Shown: in pieces, positions 18,083 to 25,622 of the stretch
Layout of the letters: every line of letters begins with the position of its first letter
Position numbering within the stretch: the first letter of the stretch is position 1
Source: Clostridiaceae bacterium
GTDB lineage: Bacteria; Bacillota; Clostridia; DSM-8532
Assembly (NCBI GenBank): GCA_012719545.1
Contig: JAAYAD010000077.1
Coordinates: 1 to 54,001, forward strand
Reading direction: 5' to 3'
Length of the DNA stretch: 54,001 nt
Position numbers and translations under genes: made by a program
Notes under the pieces: model-generated
What the model was told of the DNA's origin: nothing
The model's input: only the letters and a program-made list of their open reading frames with translations
Database searches by the model: none

Positions 18083-18106
18083 AAACTACCTTCCTTTCCT
18101 GACGGC

Positions 18107-18142
18107 AAATAAAAAATCCCTGCACCGTAAAGGCACAAGGAT
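18107..18142 (-). terminator. Leader terminator upstream of the TM1266-hydE-hydG operon
   Basis: On the minus strand an 11-bp stem (AUCCUUGUGCC / GGUGCAGGGAU, three G-U pairs, UUUAC loop) is followed by UUUUUUAUUU. It lies only about 25 bases upstream of the ribosome binding site of the first gene, so it must be read through or blocked for the operon to be made. Confidence 0.85.
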
Positions 18143-18286
18143 AGACGATTTTCAAAGACAAAAGCCTTGAACAATATCACTATTCTTTCGCCTTACCCCT
18201 CGGGATGAACCCTCGTGAGCCAGTACGATGCTATTTTAATTGAGGTTCGCCGCAAGACACTTTATCTTAAGCGGCTCACCAACTTT
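18143..18286 (-). ncRNA. Structured 5' leader of the hydrogenase-maturation operon (candidate riboswitch)
   Basis: About 145 nt between the predicted start site and the leader terminator. Visible elements on the minus strand: a 5' hairpin with GCCGC / GCGGC, an inner AAGA / TCTT pair and an outer GGT/ACC closed across tandem G-A pairs (18246-18280); GTGAGCC (18273-18279) fully complementary to GGCTCAC (18215-18221), which competes with that hairpin; a GAACC / GGTTC pairing around it; and a small GGG-TTCAT-CCC loop (about 18204-18214). TTCAAGG at 18161-18167 could pair with the CCUUG of the terminator's 5' arm. I could not match it to a known class from memory. Confidence 0.6.
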
Positions 18287-18292
18287 GTTAAT

Positions 18293-18321
18293 ATTATAAC
18301 ATGTCAGGTAAGCAAAGGCAA
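18293..18321 (-). promoter_or_regulatory. Sigma-A promoter of the TM1266-hydE-hydG operon
   Basis: TTGCCT (18316-18321), a 17-base spacer and a perfect TATAAT (18293-18298) on the minus strand. Transcription would start near 18286, immediately before the structured leader. Confidence 0.7.
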
Positions 18322-18370
18322 TATATAGTTGAAAAAAATGAATATTGTATACAAACATTTATAAGTATAT

Positions 18371-18394
18371 TGCCAGGACATATTTATCCTGGCA
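18371..18394. terminator. Hairpin downstream of the 18443-19141 gene
   Basis: A perfect 8-bp stem (TGCCAGGA / TCCTGGCA) with an 8-base loop. It follows the stop of the hypothetical gene on the minus strand, but the downstream bases (ATATACTTAT) form only a weak U-tract. Confidence 0.4.
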
Positions 18395-18442
18395 TTTGAT
18401 TAATCAAAAATTTTGTTATTAGAACGCATTTAATAAAGCGGG

Positions 18443-19141
18443 TCACTTTCCTTTATCCTTATCTTTATCAAGATTATCTTCAATAAGACGAGCTACTAAC
18501 CTGTCAAGCTCCGACATCTTTGATTCCCGGAAAGACGCATCCTTTTTTATAGGTTTCAGTTCTATAAAAGTATCCTTCTTTGTATTCGCGCCGAAAGAAT
18601 CATTAAGCTTGTCATTATCTGAAGATACTTTTTTCTCTTCTGTCAATGTATCATTAGCCTGAGAAATGTATTTTTCAATTGTTTGGTTTGTATAGCCGGA
18701 TTTAGCCGCATCCTCCGGGTAAGGCTCCAGGAAACTGGCAAGGACATTAAATTTGGTGGGTGAAAAATTACTGACTGAGGTGTCGGATTCAGCTTTTGAA
18801 ACGTCAGTTTTAGAAACATCAGCTTTTAAAGTCTCAGTATCCTGAGTCTTAGTTATGATGGTTTCAGATTTTAAACTTTCTTCTTTAAAAGTTTCTTTAA
18901 GAGTTTCATTTTCTGAATGCTGAGCTTCCGGTTTTTCTTCTGTATCGGCAGGCTTTCTGATGGTATACTTGTCCCTTATCTCGTTAAGGTATATTAAATT
19001 GGAAATCTGAAGCCTCATCTGCTCAAGGATTCTGTTTATGGTTAAAAGGTTGTTTGCCGTATACAGCATATCAATACTTGAATTAAGTTCCCTCAAAGCA
19101 GAATTGACCTGCTCTTTGATATCATTTTTGAAATTAATCAT
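18443..19141 (-). CDS. Hypothetical protein, helical N-terminus with a long charged, disordered region
   Basis: 232 aa from the ATG at 19141. Residues 1-60 look like paired helices or a coiled coil (EQVNSALRELNSSIDML, NRILEQMRLQISNLIYL). Residues 65-130 are Glu/Lys/Thr/Ser-rich with near-repeats (LKADVSKTDVSKAESD), a short hydrophobic island follows (FNVLASFLEPYPEDAAK), and the tail ends in a helix rich in Asp and Lys. There is no signal peptide or membrane segment. I do not recognise the family. The GGAG site is nine bases from this ATG but abuts the alternative ATG at 19150. A 10-bp inverted repeat covers the gap between the site and the start. Confidence 0.65.
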   Translation of the reverse strand: MINFKNDIKEQVNSALRELNSSIDMLYTANNLLTINRILEQMRLQISNLIYLNEIRDKYTIRKPADTEEKPEAQHSENETLKETFKEESLKSETIITKTQDTETLKADVSKTDVSKAESDTSVSNFSPTKFNVLASFLEPYPEDAAKSGYTNQTIEKYISQANDTLTEEKKVSSDNDKLNDSFGANTKKDTFIELKPIKKDASFRESKMSELDRLVARLIEDNLDKDKDKGK

Positions 19142-19223
19142 CCAAACCATCTCCAGCCAAATTATTCTTTTGCTAAAAGCGTCCCGGAAAGGAATGCTTC
19201 ATATAAGATTTATGATGGTTTGG
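19142..19223 (-). promoter_or_regulatory. Inverted repeat that can cover the translation start
   Basis: CCAAACCATC at 19214-19223 (minus-strand sense) is the exact complement of GATGGTTTGG at 19142-19151, which fills the space between the GGAG site and the start codon of the hypothetical gene. In mRNA the 10-bp pairing, with a 62-nt loop, would hide the start. Confidence 0.4.
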
Positions 19224-19283
19224 TAAATATCATGATAATTATCTTGAATTTAATCTTATTGCCGATAAAGTCTTACCATATCT

Positions 19284-20195
19284 TCATCTGTTTACGGAAA
19301 CAGCCATCCTGTGGTATGTATGCCTTATACCCCTGATAGCAATTGAATATGCCATGATATTTTCAGGTAGACACATGCCTATATAGCCAGAATCTCCAAG
19401 ATGATGAATATCTGCCCCAGTCATTTTTGCCATCAGGGCAAGCTTCTTTATGGTCTCTTTGTCTGCTCCTTCCTGGGATGTGCCTATGGTTGTCATGGCA
19501 AGCTTCTTATGTTTATGGCACAGGGAAACCAGTTCTGAAACAAACTCCACATTTACACCCGGCACAGTTCCCGGACATGGAAAGGCTAAAATATCTGCAC
19601 CGGCTTCAATGAAACTTAAAACATCATCATTACTTATTACAGGTTCGTCAGTAACGCCCGAACCATGCATCTTTCCGCATATCAGCACCACTTTATGGCC
19701 AACGGCTTTACGTATTTTTGAAAGGCTGTCTGTTATACATTCGTTTGTAACACCGCTTCCCGGATTACCTGTCAGCATTATAAAGTCAGCCCCCATTTCC
19801 ATGGCCATTACAGCATTTTCAACGGTTGCCTTTCTTCCGGGGCTTACTTTCCATATATCAGCATTGTTGGCTGCCAAATCTTCATTTACAGGTTCCAGAT
19901 TAATTCCTGTCAATCGTCCGGTAAGACGCTTGATTTCTCTTATCACTTCATCTTTGGGGCAGTCCAGGGCTCTTATTAACGGCTCATTAACGTCAAAGAG
20001 ATTCAAAAGAAGCATGTCGGCACCCATTGCACAGGCAAATTCGGCATTTGTCACATCCACCAGAAGCGGCATGGTAATACCGATTGTTTCACACATAAGT
20101 ACCCGGCCTTCACTTTTTGCAATTGACTCAATGATGTCGTTTTTACTGAAGGATTTAAAGTCAGAAGTGGTGCAATCCAGCAAACGCTTTGCCAT
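19284..20195 (-). CDS. TIM-barrel-like protein of unknown function
   Basis: 303 aa from the ATG at 20195 (GGGGAGGGG upstream). The sequence alternates strands and helices with barrel-like signatures: GADMLLLNLFDV, MGADFIMLTGNPGSGV, VVLICGKMHGSGV, AGADILAFPCPGTVPGV and a final GADIHHLGDSGY. Homologues have, I believe, sometimes carried a haloacid-dehalogenase label, but I see no HAD DxDxT motif, and the pattern fits a phosphate-binding TIM barrel better. The substrate is unknown. It has Cys20 near the start and two His-Gly-Ser/His-His spots that could be catalytic. It stands alone between the hypothetical gene and the small membrane protein gene. Confidence 0.7.
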   Translation of the reverse strand: MAKRLLDCTTSDFKSFSKNDIIESIAKSEGRVLMCETIGITMPLLVDVTNAEFACAMGADMLLLNLFDVNEPLIRALDCPKDEVIREIKRLTGRLTGINLEPVNEDLAANNADIWKVSPGRKATVENAVMAMEMGADFIMLTGNPGSGVTNECITDSLSKIRKAVGHKVVLICGKMHGSGVTDEPVISNDDVLSFIEAGADILAFPCPGTVPGVNVEFVSELVSLCHKHKKLAMTTIGTSQEGADKETIKKLALMAKMTGADIHHLGDSGYIGMCLPENIMAYSIAIRGIRHTYHRMAVSVNR

Positions 20196-20334
20196 AACAG
20201 CCCCTCCCCTTTGCAATTTCAATTATTTAAGATTATCTTTATTTTACCACCCAATATTCAAAAGTTCACTTGCTTCAGGAAATGCCAAAGCTTAAGCATC
20301 AGGCTTTTCAGTTGTCTATTTTGCATAATATAAA

Positions 20335-20352
20335 AGGGAGCAATCGCTCCCT
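20335..20352 (-). terminator. Intrinsic terminator after the small YtxH-like gene
   Basis: A perfect 7-bp stem (AGGGAGC / GCTCCCT) with a four-base loop is followed on the minus strand by TTTTATATT, three bases after the stop codon. Confidence 0.8.
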
Positions 20353-20355
20353 AAA

Positions 20356-20532
20356 TTACATCATATGTCTTACAGTTCTGTATACTCTCCCAGCGCACCT
20401 TCCAATATTTCTTCCTGCTCTATTCATGGCCCTGACGGATCTATCCCATTTGAAATTTTCTTCGGCCATCAAGGAAATAGCGGCACCCATTAATGCACCC
20501 AATACGATACCACCATAAAAACCTGATTTCAT
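20356..20532 (-). CDS. Small YtxH-like membrane-associated protein
   Basis: 58 aa from the ATG at 20532, which has GGAGGGAAGACC upstream. It begins MKSGFYGGIVLGALMGAAI, a glycine-zipper hydrophobic segment, followed by a basic amphipathic tail rich in Arg (RAMNRAGRNIGRCAGRVYRTVR). This is the pattern of small clostridial YtxH-like proteins of unknown role that insert in or lie on the membrane. It ends in its own terminator and is divergent from the DUF1015 gene. Confidence 0.7.
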   Translation of the reverse strand: MKSGFYGGIVLGALMGAAISLMAEENFKWDRSVRAMNRAGRNIGRCAGRVYRTVRHMM

Positions 20533-20604
20533 GGTCTTCCCTCCTGTCACATAATTTTTCTTTCTTATTATTCCAAGAATAATAAAATGGATGCATAATA
20601 ACCT

Positions 20605-20633
20605 TTGACAGTTATTGCTTGATACTATAAAAT
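20605..20633 (+). promoter_or_regulatory. Near-consensus sigma-A promoter of the DUF1015 gene
   Basis: TTGACA (20605-20610), a 17-base spacer and TAAAAT (20628-20633). The in-frame ATG at 20632 overlaps the -10 box and cannot be the start. Confidence 0.8.
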
Positions 20634-20661
20634 GAACAAAGGCTATACTATGGAGGATAAT

Positions 20662-22011
20662 ATGATAAGTTCAGCTTTGCGAAATATTTTGGAAAATAAG
20701 CTCGGAATTAATATCTCTTCTGTATTGTTGCCAAATGATAATATAGATATGCAGCGATGGGCTGTGGTTGCCTGTGATCAGTATACTTCCGAGCCCGAAT
20801 ACTGGAACGATATAGATAAATTTGTACAAGACAAGCCTTCAACACTTCGCATGATTTTTCCTGAAGCATTTCTTGATACCGAAGACGAAAATGAAAAATC
20901 CTTAAGAATCTCAAAAATCAACGAAACAATGGAATCATACATAAAGAACGGAGTTTTTAAAGAATTGAAGGACTCCGTTATACTGGTTGAAAGAACTTTC
21001 AGGAATGGACATACCCTCCACGGCATTGTATTTTCAGTTGATCTTGAAAAGTATGATTATTCAAAAGGTTCCCAAAGCCTGATACGCGCTACTGAGGGAA
21101 CTATTATAGAGCGCCTTCCTCCCCGCATCCGTATCAGGGAACGTGCTCCCCTTGAACTTCCCCATATTATGCTTCTTATTGATGACAAAGAAAAAAGCGT
21201 TATTGAGCCCCTGGTTCAAAAATCTTCCCAACTTCAGCCCGCCTATTCCTTTGAGCTTATGAAGGACAGCGGGTCAATCAAAGGCTGGGTTGTAGACCAG
21301 GAAACAGATATAGAAAATATGGCAAACGCGCTTTTAAAGCTTGCTGATGCCGATGCCTTCAAAGAACGTTACAACATAAACGACCAGTTGGGAGTACTTC
21401 TCTTTGCAGTAGGTGACGGAAACCATTCGCTGGCCACAGCAAAAGCTTGTTGGGAAAATCTCAAAAAGACTTTGCCAGCCCATGAACTTATTAACCACCC
21501 TGCCCGCTATGCCCTTGTGGAAGTGGTTAATCTTCATGACAGCGGCTTGGTATTTGAGCCTATACACCGGGTTGTGTTCAATATTGATGCTGAATCTCTC
21601 ATCAATGCATATTTATCTTATTACAAGGAAAAAGGATGCAACGCCTATGCCGTCTTTGGCAATGAACGCCCCGCCTCGGATGGTCATGTAATTAAATTCG
21701 TTACATCGGATAAAACAGGGTATCTTGTAGTGGAATGCCCCGTATATAACCTTGATGTGGGCACCCTTCAGAACTTCCTTGATTATTACTTGAAATCAAA
21801 TAAAAATGCTTCAATAGATTATGTTCATGGGGACGATGTAACCGAAAGGCTTGGAAAGCAGCCCGGAAACATTGGATTCTTCCTATCGCCCATGGATAAA
21901 AATGAACTTTTCAGAACTGTTATTCTGGAAGGAGCTCTTCCCAGAAAGACATTTTCTATGGGAGAAGCATCGGAAAAAAGATTCTATCTTGAAGCAAGAA
22001 GGATAAGGTAA
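20662..22011 (+). CDS. DUF1015 family protein
   Basis: 449 aa from the ATG at 20662, chosen because GGAGG lies five bases upstream and the promoter rules out the first ATG; an ATG at 20650 is possible. Conserved-looking segments are WAVVACDQYTSEPEYW, FPEAFL, VERTF-GHTLHGIV, the GDGNHSLATAKACWE motif in the middle and a final MGEASEKRFYLEARRI. The family is widespread and uncharacterised; the GDGNHS region looks like an active or binding site. It ends two bases from the sigF stop on the other strand. Confidence 0.88.
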   Translation: MISSALRNILENKLGINISSVLLPNDNIDMQRWAVVACDQYTSEPEYWNDIDKFVQDKPSTLRMIFPEAFLDTEDENEKSLRISKINETMESYIKNGVFKELKDSVILVERTFRNGHTLHGIVFSVDLEKYDYSKGSQSLIRATEGTIIERLPPRIRIRERAPLELPHIMLLIDDKEKSVIEPLVQKSSQLQPAYSFELMKDSGSIKGWVVDQETDIENMANALLKLADADAFKERYNINDQLGVLLFAVGDGNHSLATAKACWENLKKTLPAHELINHPARYALVEVVNLHDSGLVFEPIHRVVFNIDAESLINAYLSYYKEKGCNAYAVFGNERPASDGHVIKFVTSDKTGYLVVECPVYNLDVGTLQNFLDYYLKSNKNASIDYVHGDDVTERLGKQPGNIGFFLSPMDKNELFRTVILEGALPRKTFSMGEASEKRFYLEARRIR

Positions 22012-22013
22012 TT

Positions 22014-22751
22014 CTACCCTTCCATCTTGCTTTTCAATATATCTAAAATCTTTTTTTCAAGCCTGGATACCTGAACCTGAGAAATACCCAGTTTCTTAGC
22101 CACATTCTGCTGGGTCTGGCCTGAGTAATATCTCATGTATATCAGGCTTTTTTCTCGTGCCGAAAGCTGCTTTAAAGCACTGTACAGCGACAGCTTTTCA
22201 ACAGTGTCGTTTTCATTGTCGGTTTCCTGAGATACTATTCTGTCTATAAGCCTGTTTTCTGAGCCATCGTCATCTTCAAACTCCCTAAACAGTGACTCAG
22301 GTGCCCTGGCTGCTTCCAGTGCATGAACCACATTTTCCGGCTCTTCGTTTAAAGCTTCGGCAAGCTCGTTGATGCTTGGCGGTCGTCCAAGCTTCTGCTC
22401 TAATTTTTCACTGGCATCCTTGGCTTTTAATGAAAGCTCCTTTAAGCTCCTGCTTACCTTTATGGAGCCTTCATCTCTGAAATAGCGCCTAATCTCGCCT
22501 AAAATCATAGGTACGGCATAGGTAGAGAAGCGCACATTGAAGGAAGGATCAAATTTATCAATTGCCTTTATAAGGCCAATACAGCCAATCTGGAACAAGT
22601 CCTCGGTTTCGACGTTCCGGTTGCGAAACCTTCTTACTACGCTCCAGACAAGGCCGGTATTGCTGTCCACCAATTGATTGCGTGCTTCCGCATCACCATT
22701 CTGAGCCCTTTTTATCAACTCAAAAACGGCATTATCATTTACATTGTCCAT
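22014..22751 (-). CDS. sigF: RNA polymerase sporulation sigma factor SigF
   Basis: 245 aa. Region 2 (DLFQIGCIGLIKAIDKFD, then FSTYAVPMILGEIRRYFRD), region 3 (SINELAEALN) and region 4 with its helix-turn-helix (NVAKKLGISQVQVSRLEKKIL) are all present. The third position after spoIIAA-spoIIAB identifies sigma-F, the first forespore-specific factor, held inactive by SpoIIAB. It starts seven bases after spoIIAB and converges with the DUF1015 gene. Confidence 0.95.
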   Translation of the reverse strand: MDNVNDNAVFELIKRAQNGDAEARNQLVDSNTGLVWSVVRRFRNRNVETEDLFQIGCIGLIKAIDKFDPSFNVRFSTYAVPMILGEIRRYFRDEGSIKVSRSLKELSLKAKDASEKLEQKLGRPPSINELAEALNEEPENVVHALEAARAPESLFREFEDDDGSENRLIDRIVSQETDNENDTVEKLSLYSALKQLSAREKSLIYMRYYSGQTQQNVAKKLGISQVQVSRLEKKILDILKSKMEG

Positions 22752-22758
22752 AGCATGC

Positions 22759-23187
22759 CTACCTGTTTACCAACTTTTTTGTCATGCGTATTTTGGTGCC
22801 TTTACCTTGTTCTGATTCTACTTCCAGGCTGTCCATGAAGGTTTCCATTACCGTAAAGCCCATACCTGAGCGTTCAAGGTCGGGCCGTGATGTATAAAGT
22901 GGAAGCTTTGCCTTTTCAATATCCTCTATTCCTTTGCCGAAGTCCTCAATAATGATTTCTATATAGTCAGGGTAGAGGATGCATTCCATAACCACTATTC
23001 CCTCTTTATCCGGATAACCGTGAATAATTGCGTTGGTAACAGCTTCCGACACCGCGGTTCTTATGTCTGCCAGAATATCTATTGAAGGATCCGCCTGGGC
23101 AGCAAAAGATGCCGCAACAACTCTTGCAAAGGATTCATTGACCGATTTACTCAAAAATTCAGTTTTCATTCTGTTAATTGGCTTCAT
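22759..23187 (-). CDS. spoIIAB: Anti-sigma-F factor, serine kinase SpoIIAB
   Basis: 142 aa, normal length. The GHKL ATPase motifs are clear: [15 protein letters not shown] (N box), [10 protein letters not shown] (G1) and [14 protein letters not shown] (G2). SpoIIAB binds and inhibits sigma-F and phosphorylates SpoIIAA. GAGG precedes the ATG, and it sits between spoIIAA and sigF as in the canonical operon. Confidence 0.96.
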   Translation of the reverse strand: MKPINRMKTEFLSKSVNESFARVVAASFAAQADPSIDILADIRTAVSEAVTNAIIHGYPDKEGIVVMECILYPDYIEIIIEDFGKGIEDIEKAKLPLYTSRPDLERSGMGFTVMETFMDSLEVESEQGKGTKIRMTKKLVNR

Positions 23188-23228
23188 ATTAATACCTCAC
23201 AATACTAAGACTTATAATCCGGTCAGGC

Positions 23229-23531
23229 TTACATCTCTACAATAGACTCGATTTTTGACAACTTCAATAATTTTTTGATTTGCGGCTTTGGGCTTTTAAT
23301 GCTCAGTTTCCCGCCGACGCTGGAGACCCTGTTCATTCTTCCCATAATAAGACCAATGCCGGCGCTGTCCATAAAATTAACCCCGGACATGTCTATAACC
23401 ATGTTCTTTACAGGTTCCATAAGGAATCTGGCATCTATCCTTTCCCTTACCATTGCCGCAGTATGGTGGTCAATTTCACCTTTAATGCTGACTACAAGAG
23501 TATTTCCATCTCTGCTGAAGCTAATATCCAT
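23229..23531 (-). CDS. spoIIAA: Anti-sigma-F factor antagonist SpoIIAA
   Basis: 100-aa STAS-domain protein. The phospho-acceptor serine is in MDSAGIGLIMGR (Ser56, equivalent to the Bacillus Ser58). Unphosphorylated SpoIIAA frees sigma-F from SpoIIAB in the forespore. It is the first gene of the spoIIA operon. Confidence 0.96.
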   Translation of the reverse strand: MDISFSRDGNTLVVSIKGEIDHHTAAMVRERIDARFLMEPVKNMVIDMSGVNFMDSAGIGLIMGRMNRVSSVGGKLSIKSPKPQIKKLLKLSKIESIVEM

Positions 23532-23564
23532 CCAAGTTCACCCCATATTTCTGATAAATTATTG

Positions 23565-23592
23565 ATTTCTTTATTTCCCTCCATCATCCTTT
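23565..23592 (-). promoter_or_regulatory. Possible sigma-H-type promoter of the spoIIA operon
   Basis: AAGGATGAT (23584-23592 region) and GAAAT (23565-23569) on the minus strand, about 13 bases apart, resemble the sigma-H pattern AGGAWWW / GAAT. In Bacillus this operon is transcribed by sigma-H with Spo0A. The match is partial. Confidence 0.35.
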
Positions 23593-23615
23593 ATTGCTCA
23601 ATTTATATAAAAAGA

Positions 23616-23640
23616 AAAGTGGGTCGTTTGCACCCACTTT
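23616..23640 (-). terminator. Orphan terminator-shaped hairpin upstream of spoIIAA
   Basis: A perfect 9-bp stem (AAAGTGGGT / ACCCACTTT) with a seven-base loop is followed on the minus strand by TCTTTTTATAT. No minus-strand gene lies to its right before the plus-strand GH43 gene, so what it terminates is unclear: antisense or small-RNA transcription, or read-through toward spoIIA. Confidence 0.6.
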
Positions 23641-23896
23641 CACGCAACAAACCGTATATGAGTTTTTTGATATTTAACAGCTCAGAGAAAATTCAAAACA
23701 TACGTAAAGTCCTTCTTTATAACGCACCGACCATGGTGTATAATGGTAACGTAGCTTTTCATTATTGGCGATTAAGCTTGCTGTCTGATTTTCAGGAAGA
23801 GTGTCTCTCGGATATTTCTTCTTGTCTATGTATTTTATTGACTTTTTTCATTCCATGTTTACACCACGAATTTGTATAAAGGAGATATGACTACCT

Positions 23897-25312
23897 ATGA
23901 AGAAGCAAGCTTTTAACCCCTATCTTCCCTCATGGGAGTACATTCCTGACGGAGAACCATATGTTTTTGACGGACGCGTCTATGTCTTCGGTTCCCATGA
24001 TCGTTTCAACGGATATGTATACTGCCTCAACGATTATGTGTGCTGGTCCGCACCCGTGGATGACCTTGGAAATTGGCGCTACGAAGGCGTCATTTACCGT
24101 AAGACCGACGATCCCATGAACCCTGACGGGCATATGTGCCTTTACGCCCCCGACGTGACAAAAGGTCCCGACGGGCGCTACTATCTTTACTATGTGCTTG
24201 ACAAGCTGCCCATTGTCTCGGTGGCGGTCTGCGATACCCCGGCTGGCAAATACCAATTCTACGGCTATGTTCATGATATCCACGGCAGAAGGCTTGGAGA
24301 ACGTGAGGGCGACGAGCCCCAGTTTGACCCTGGCGTTCTGACAGAAGGAGACAGAACCTACCTTTATACAGGATTTTGTCCAAAGGGAGACAAATCGCGT
24401 AAGGGCCCCATGGTAACGGTCCTCGGACCCGATATGCTGACAATTATTGAGGAACCTGTCCACATTGCACCCAGTGAACCATACAGCAAGGGCAGCGGCT
24501 TTGAAGGCCATGAGTTCTTTGAGGCCTCCTCAATCCGAAAGCGCGGCGATACCTATTACTTCATTTACTCATCAGTGGTTTTCCACGAATTGTGCTATGC
24601 CACCAGCAAGCATCCCACAAAAGGCTTTCAATACCGCGGGGTCATTGTGAGCAACAGCGATTTGCATATAGATACATATAAGCCTGCCGAGAAGCCCATG
24701 TTCTATGGTGGGAACAACCATGGCAGCATTGTTGAAATCAATAAACAATGGTATATCTTCTATCACAGGCATACCAACGGCACCAATTTCAGCCGTCAGG
24801 GATGCGCCGAACCTATATATTTCAAAGAGGACGGCACAATTCCCCAGGTAGAAATGACTTCCTGCGGTCTTAACGGCGGTCCCCTAATAGGCAAAGGCGA
24901 GTACCCTGCTTACCTTGCCTGCAACCTTTTCTGCAAGGAGGAATCGGTTTATACCGACTGGACCTGCTCCTGGATGAACAACCAGTTCCCAAAAATAACA
25001 CAGGACGGAAAAGACGGTGACGAAGAGGTAGGCTTTATTGCCAACATGAAGGACTCTGCCACTGCAGGCTTCAAGTATTTTGACTGCAAGGGTATTACCA
25101 GGGTCAAAATCAAGGTCCGGGGCTACTGCAAGGGATACTTTGAGGTCAAGACATCCTGGAACGGCGAGGTACTGGGTACCATCCCTGTTGACTTTGCCAA
25201 CATATGGACCGAATTTTCTGCCCCTATAGCCATTCCAGACGGGATCCACGCCCTGTACTTTACCTACAGAGGAAGCGGCAGCGCAAGCCTGGCCTCCTTC
25301 AAGCTGGAATAG
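23897..25312 (+). CDS. GH43-family glycosidase (arabinofuranosidase/xylosidase type)
   Basis: 471 aa. The five-bladed GH43 fold is indicated by IPDGEP (Asp18, candidate base), CLYAPDV (Asp86, pKa-modulating) and HEFFEASSI (Glu209, candidate acid). Residues from about 345 to 471 form a C-terminal beta-sandwich resembling a CBM6-like or accessory domain. There is no signal peptide, so it should act in the cytoplasm on imported oligosaccharides, releasing arabinose or xylose; the exact bond is not determined. AAAGGAG lies 12 bases before the ATG. It is transcribed toward the rest of the locus. Confidence 0.88.
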   Translation: MKKQAFNPYLPSWEYIPDGEPYVFDGRVYVFGSHDRFNGYVYCLNDYVCWSAPVDDLGNWRYEGVIYRKTDDPMNPDGHMCLYAPDVTKGPDGRYYLYYVLDKLPIVSVAVCDTPAGKYQFYGYVHDIHGRRLGEREGDEPQFDPGVLTEGDRTYLYTGFCPKGDKSRKGPMVTVLGPDMLTIIEEPVHIAPSEPYSKGSGFEGHEFFEASSIRKRGDTYYFIYSSVVFHELCYATSKHPTKGFQYRGVIVSNSDLHIDTYKPAEKPMFYGGNNHGSIVEINKQWYIFYHRHTNGTNFSRQGCAEPIYFKEDGTIPQVEMTSCGLNGGPLIGKGEYPAYLACNLFCKEESVYTDWTCSWMNNQFPKITQDGKDGDEEVGFIANMKDSATAGFKYFDCKGITRVKIKVRGYCKGYFEVKTSWNGEVLGTIPVDFANIWTEFSAPIAIPDGIHALYFTYRGSGSASLASFKLE

Positions 25313-25368
25313 GACATTATGAGGAACAAGTAGCTAAAAGCAACTGTTCAGGCTTTTCCATAAGAGCA

Positions 25369-25620
25369 TCACCATTTTGGCTCAACTGCAGGGCAGCAGG
25401 ATAACCTCTTTGCTGCCCTTATCATAACAAAACAACCGCAAATCCTGCATATACCATTGGAAAGCGACGTGCATTTATCACAAAGGGAAAGTCGATCCCG
25501 ATAAGTATCGGGATCGACTTTCTGTTCCTGGGGGAGGGTTTCCAGGTATTCTTTCAGGGTGCTTTCAAATTCGGATATGGATATGCCTTCTATAAGGCAT
25601 TTTTTGCAAATGGGTTTCAT
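25369..25620 (-). CDS. Small Cys-rich protein (DUF6171-like)
   Basis: 83 aa with paired cysteines CKKC, CDKC, CRICGC and a late CC, and a conserved-looking C-terminal CGCFVMIRAAKRLSCCP. This resembles the small clostridial DUF6171 family, probably zinc- or Fe-S-binding, function unknown. It begins two bases after the GH51 stop, so it is the last gene of the sugar operon. The coding sequence holds a perfect 16-bp-arm inverted repeat at 25488-25521. Confidence 0.7.
   Translation of the reverse strand: MKPICKKCLIEGISISEFESTLKEYLETLPQEQKVDPDTYRDRLSLCDKCTSLSNGICRICGCFVMIRAAKRLSCCPAVEPKW
25488..25521. repeat. Perfect inverted repeat inside the small Cys-rich gene
   Basis: Two 16-base arms (AAAGTCGATCCCGATA and its exact complement) are separated by two bases. 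In RNA this gives a very stable hairpin. It lies in the codons for KVDPDTYRDRL. Confidence 0.8.
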
Positions 25621-25622
25621 GA

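Larger units (their letters stand above)
23532..23896. other. Intergenic region between spoIIA and the GH43 gene
   Basis: 365 bases between divergent genes. It holds the possible sigma-H promoter, a hairpin terminator shape at 23616-23640 and a TATAAT at 23739-23744 on the plus strand with a weak TTTATA -35 seventeen bases upstream. No open reading frame looks coding. Confidence 0.5.

Noticed and set aside
18143..18286. Lysine, M-box or cobalamin riboswitch upstream of the hyd operon
   Set aside because: The tandem G-A helix resembles parts of larger riboswitches, but none of their core consensus strings is present.
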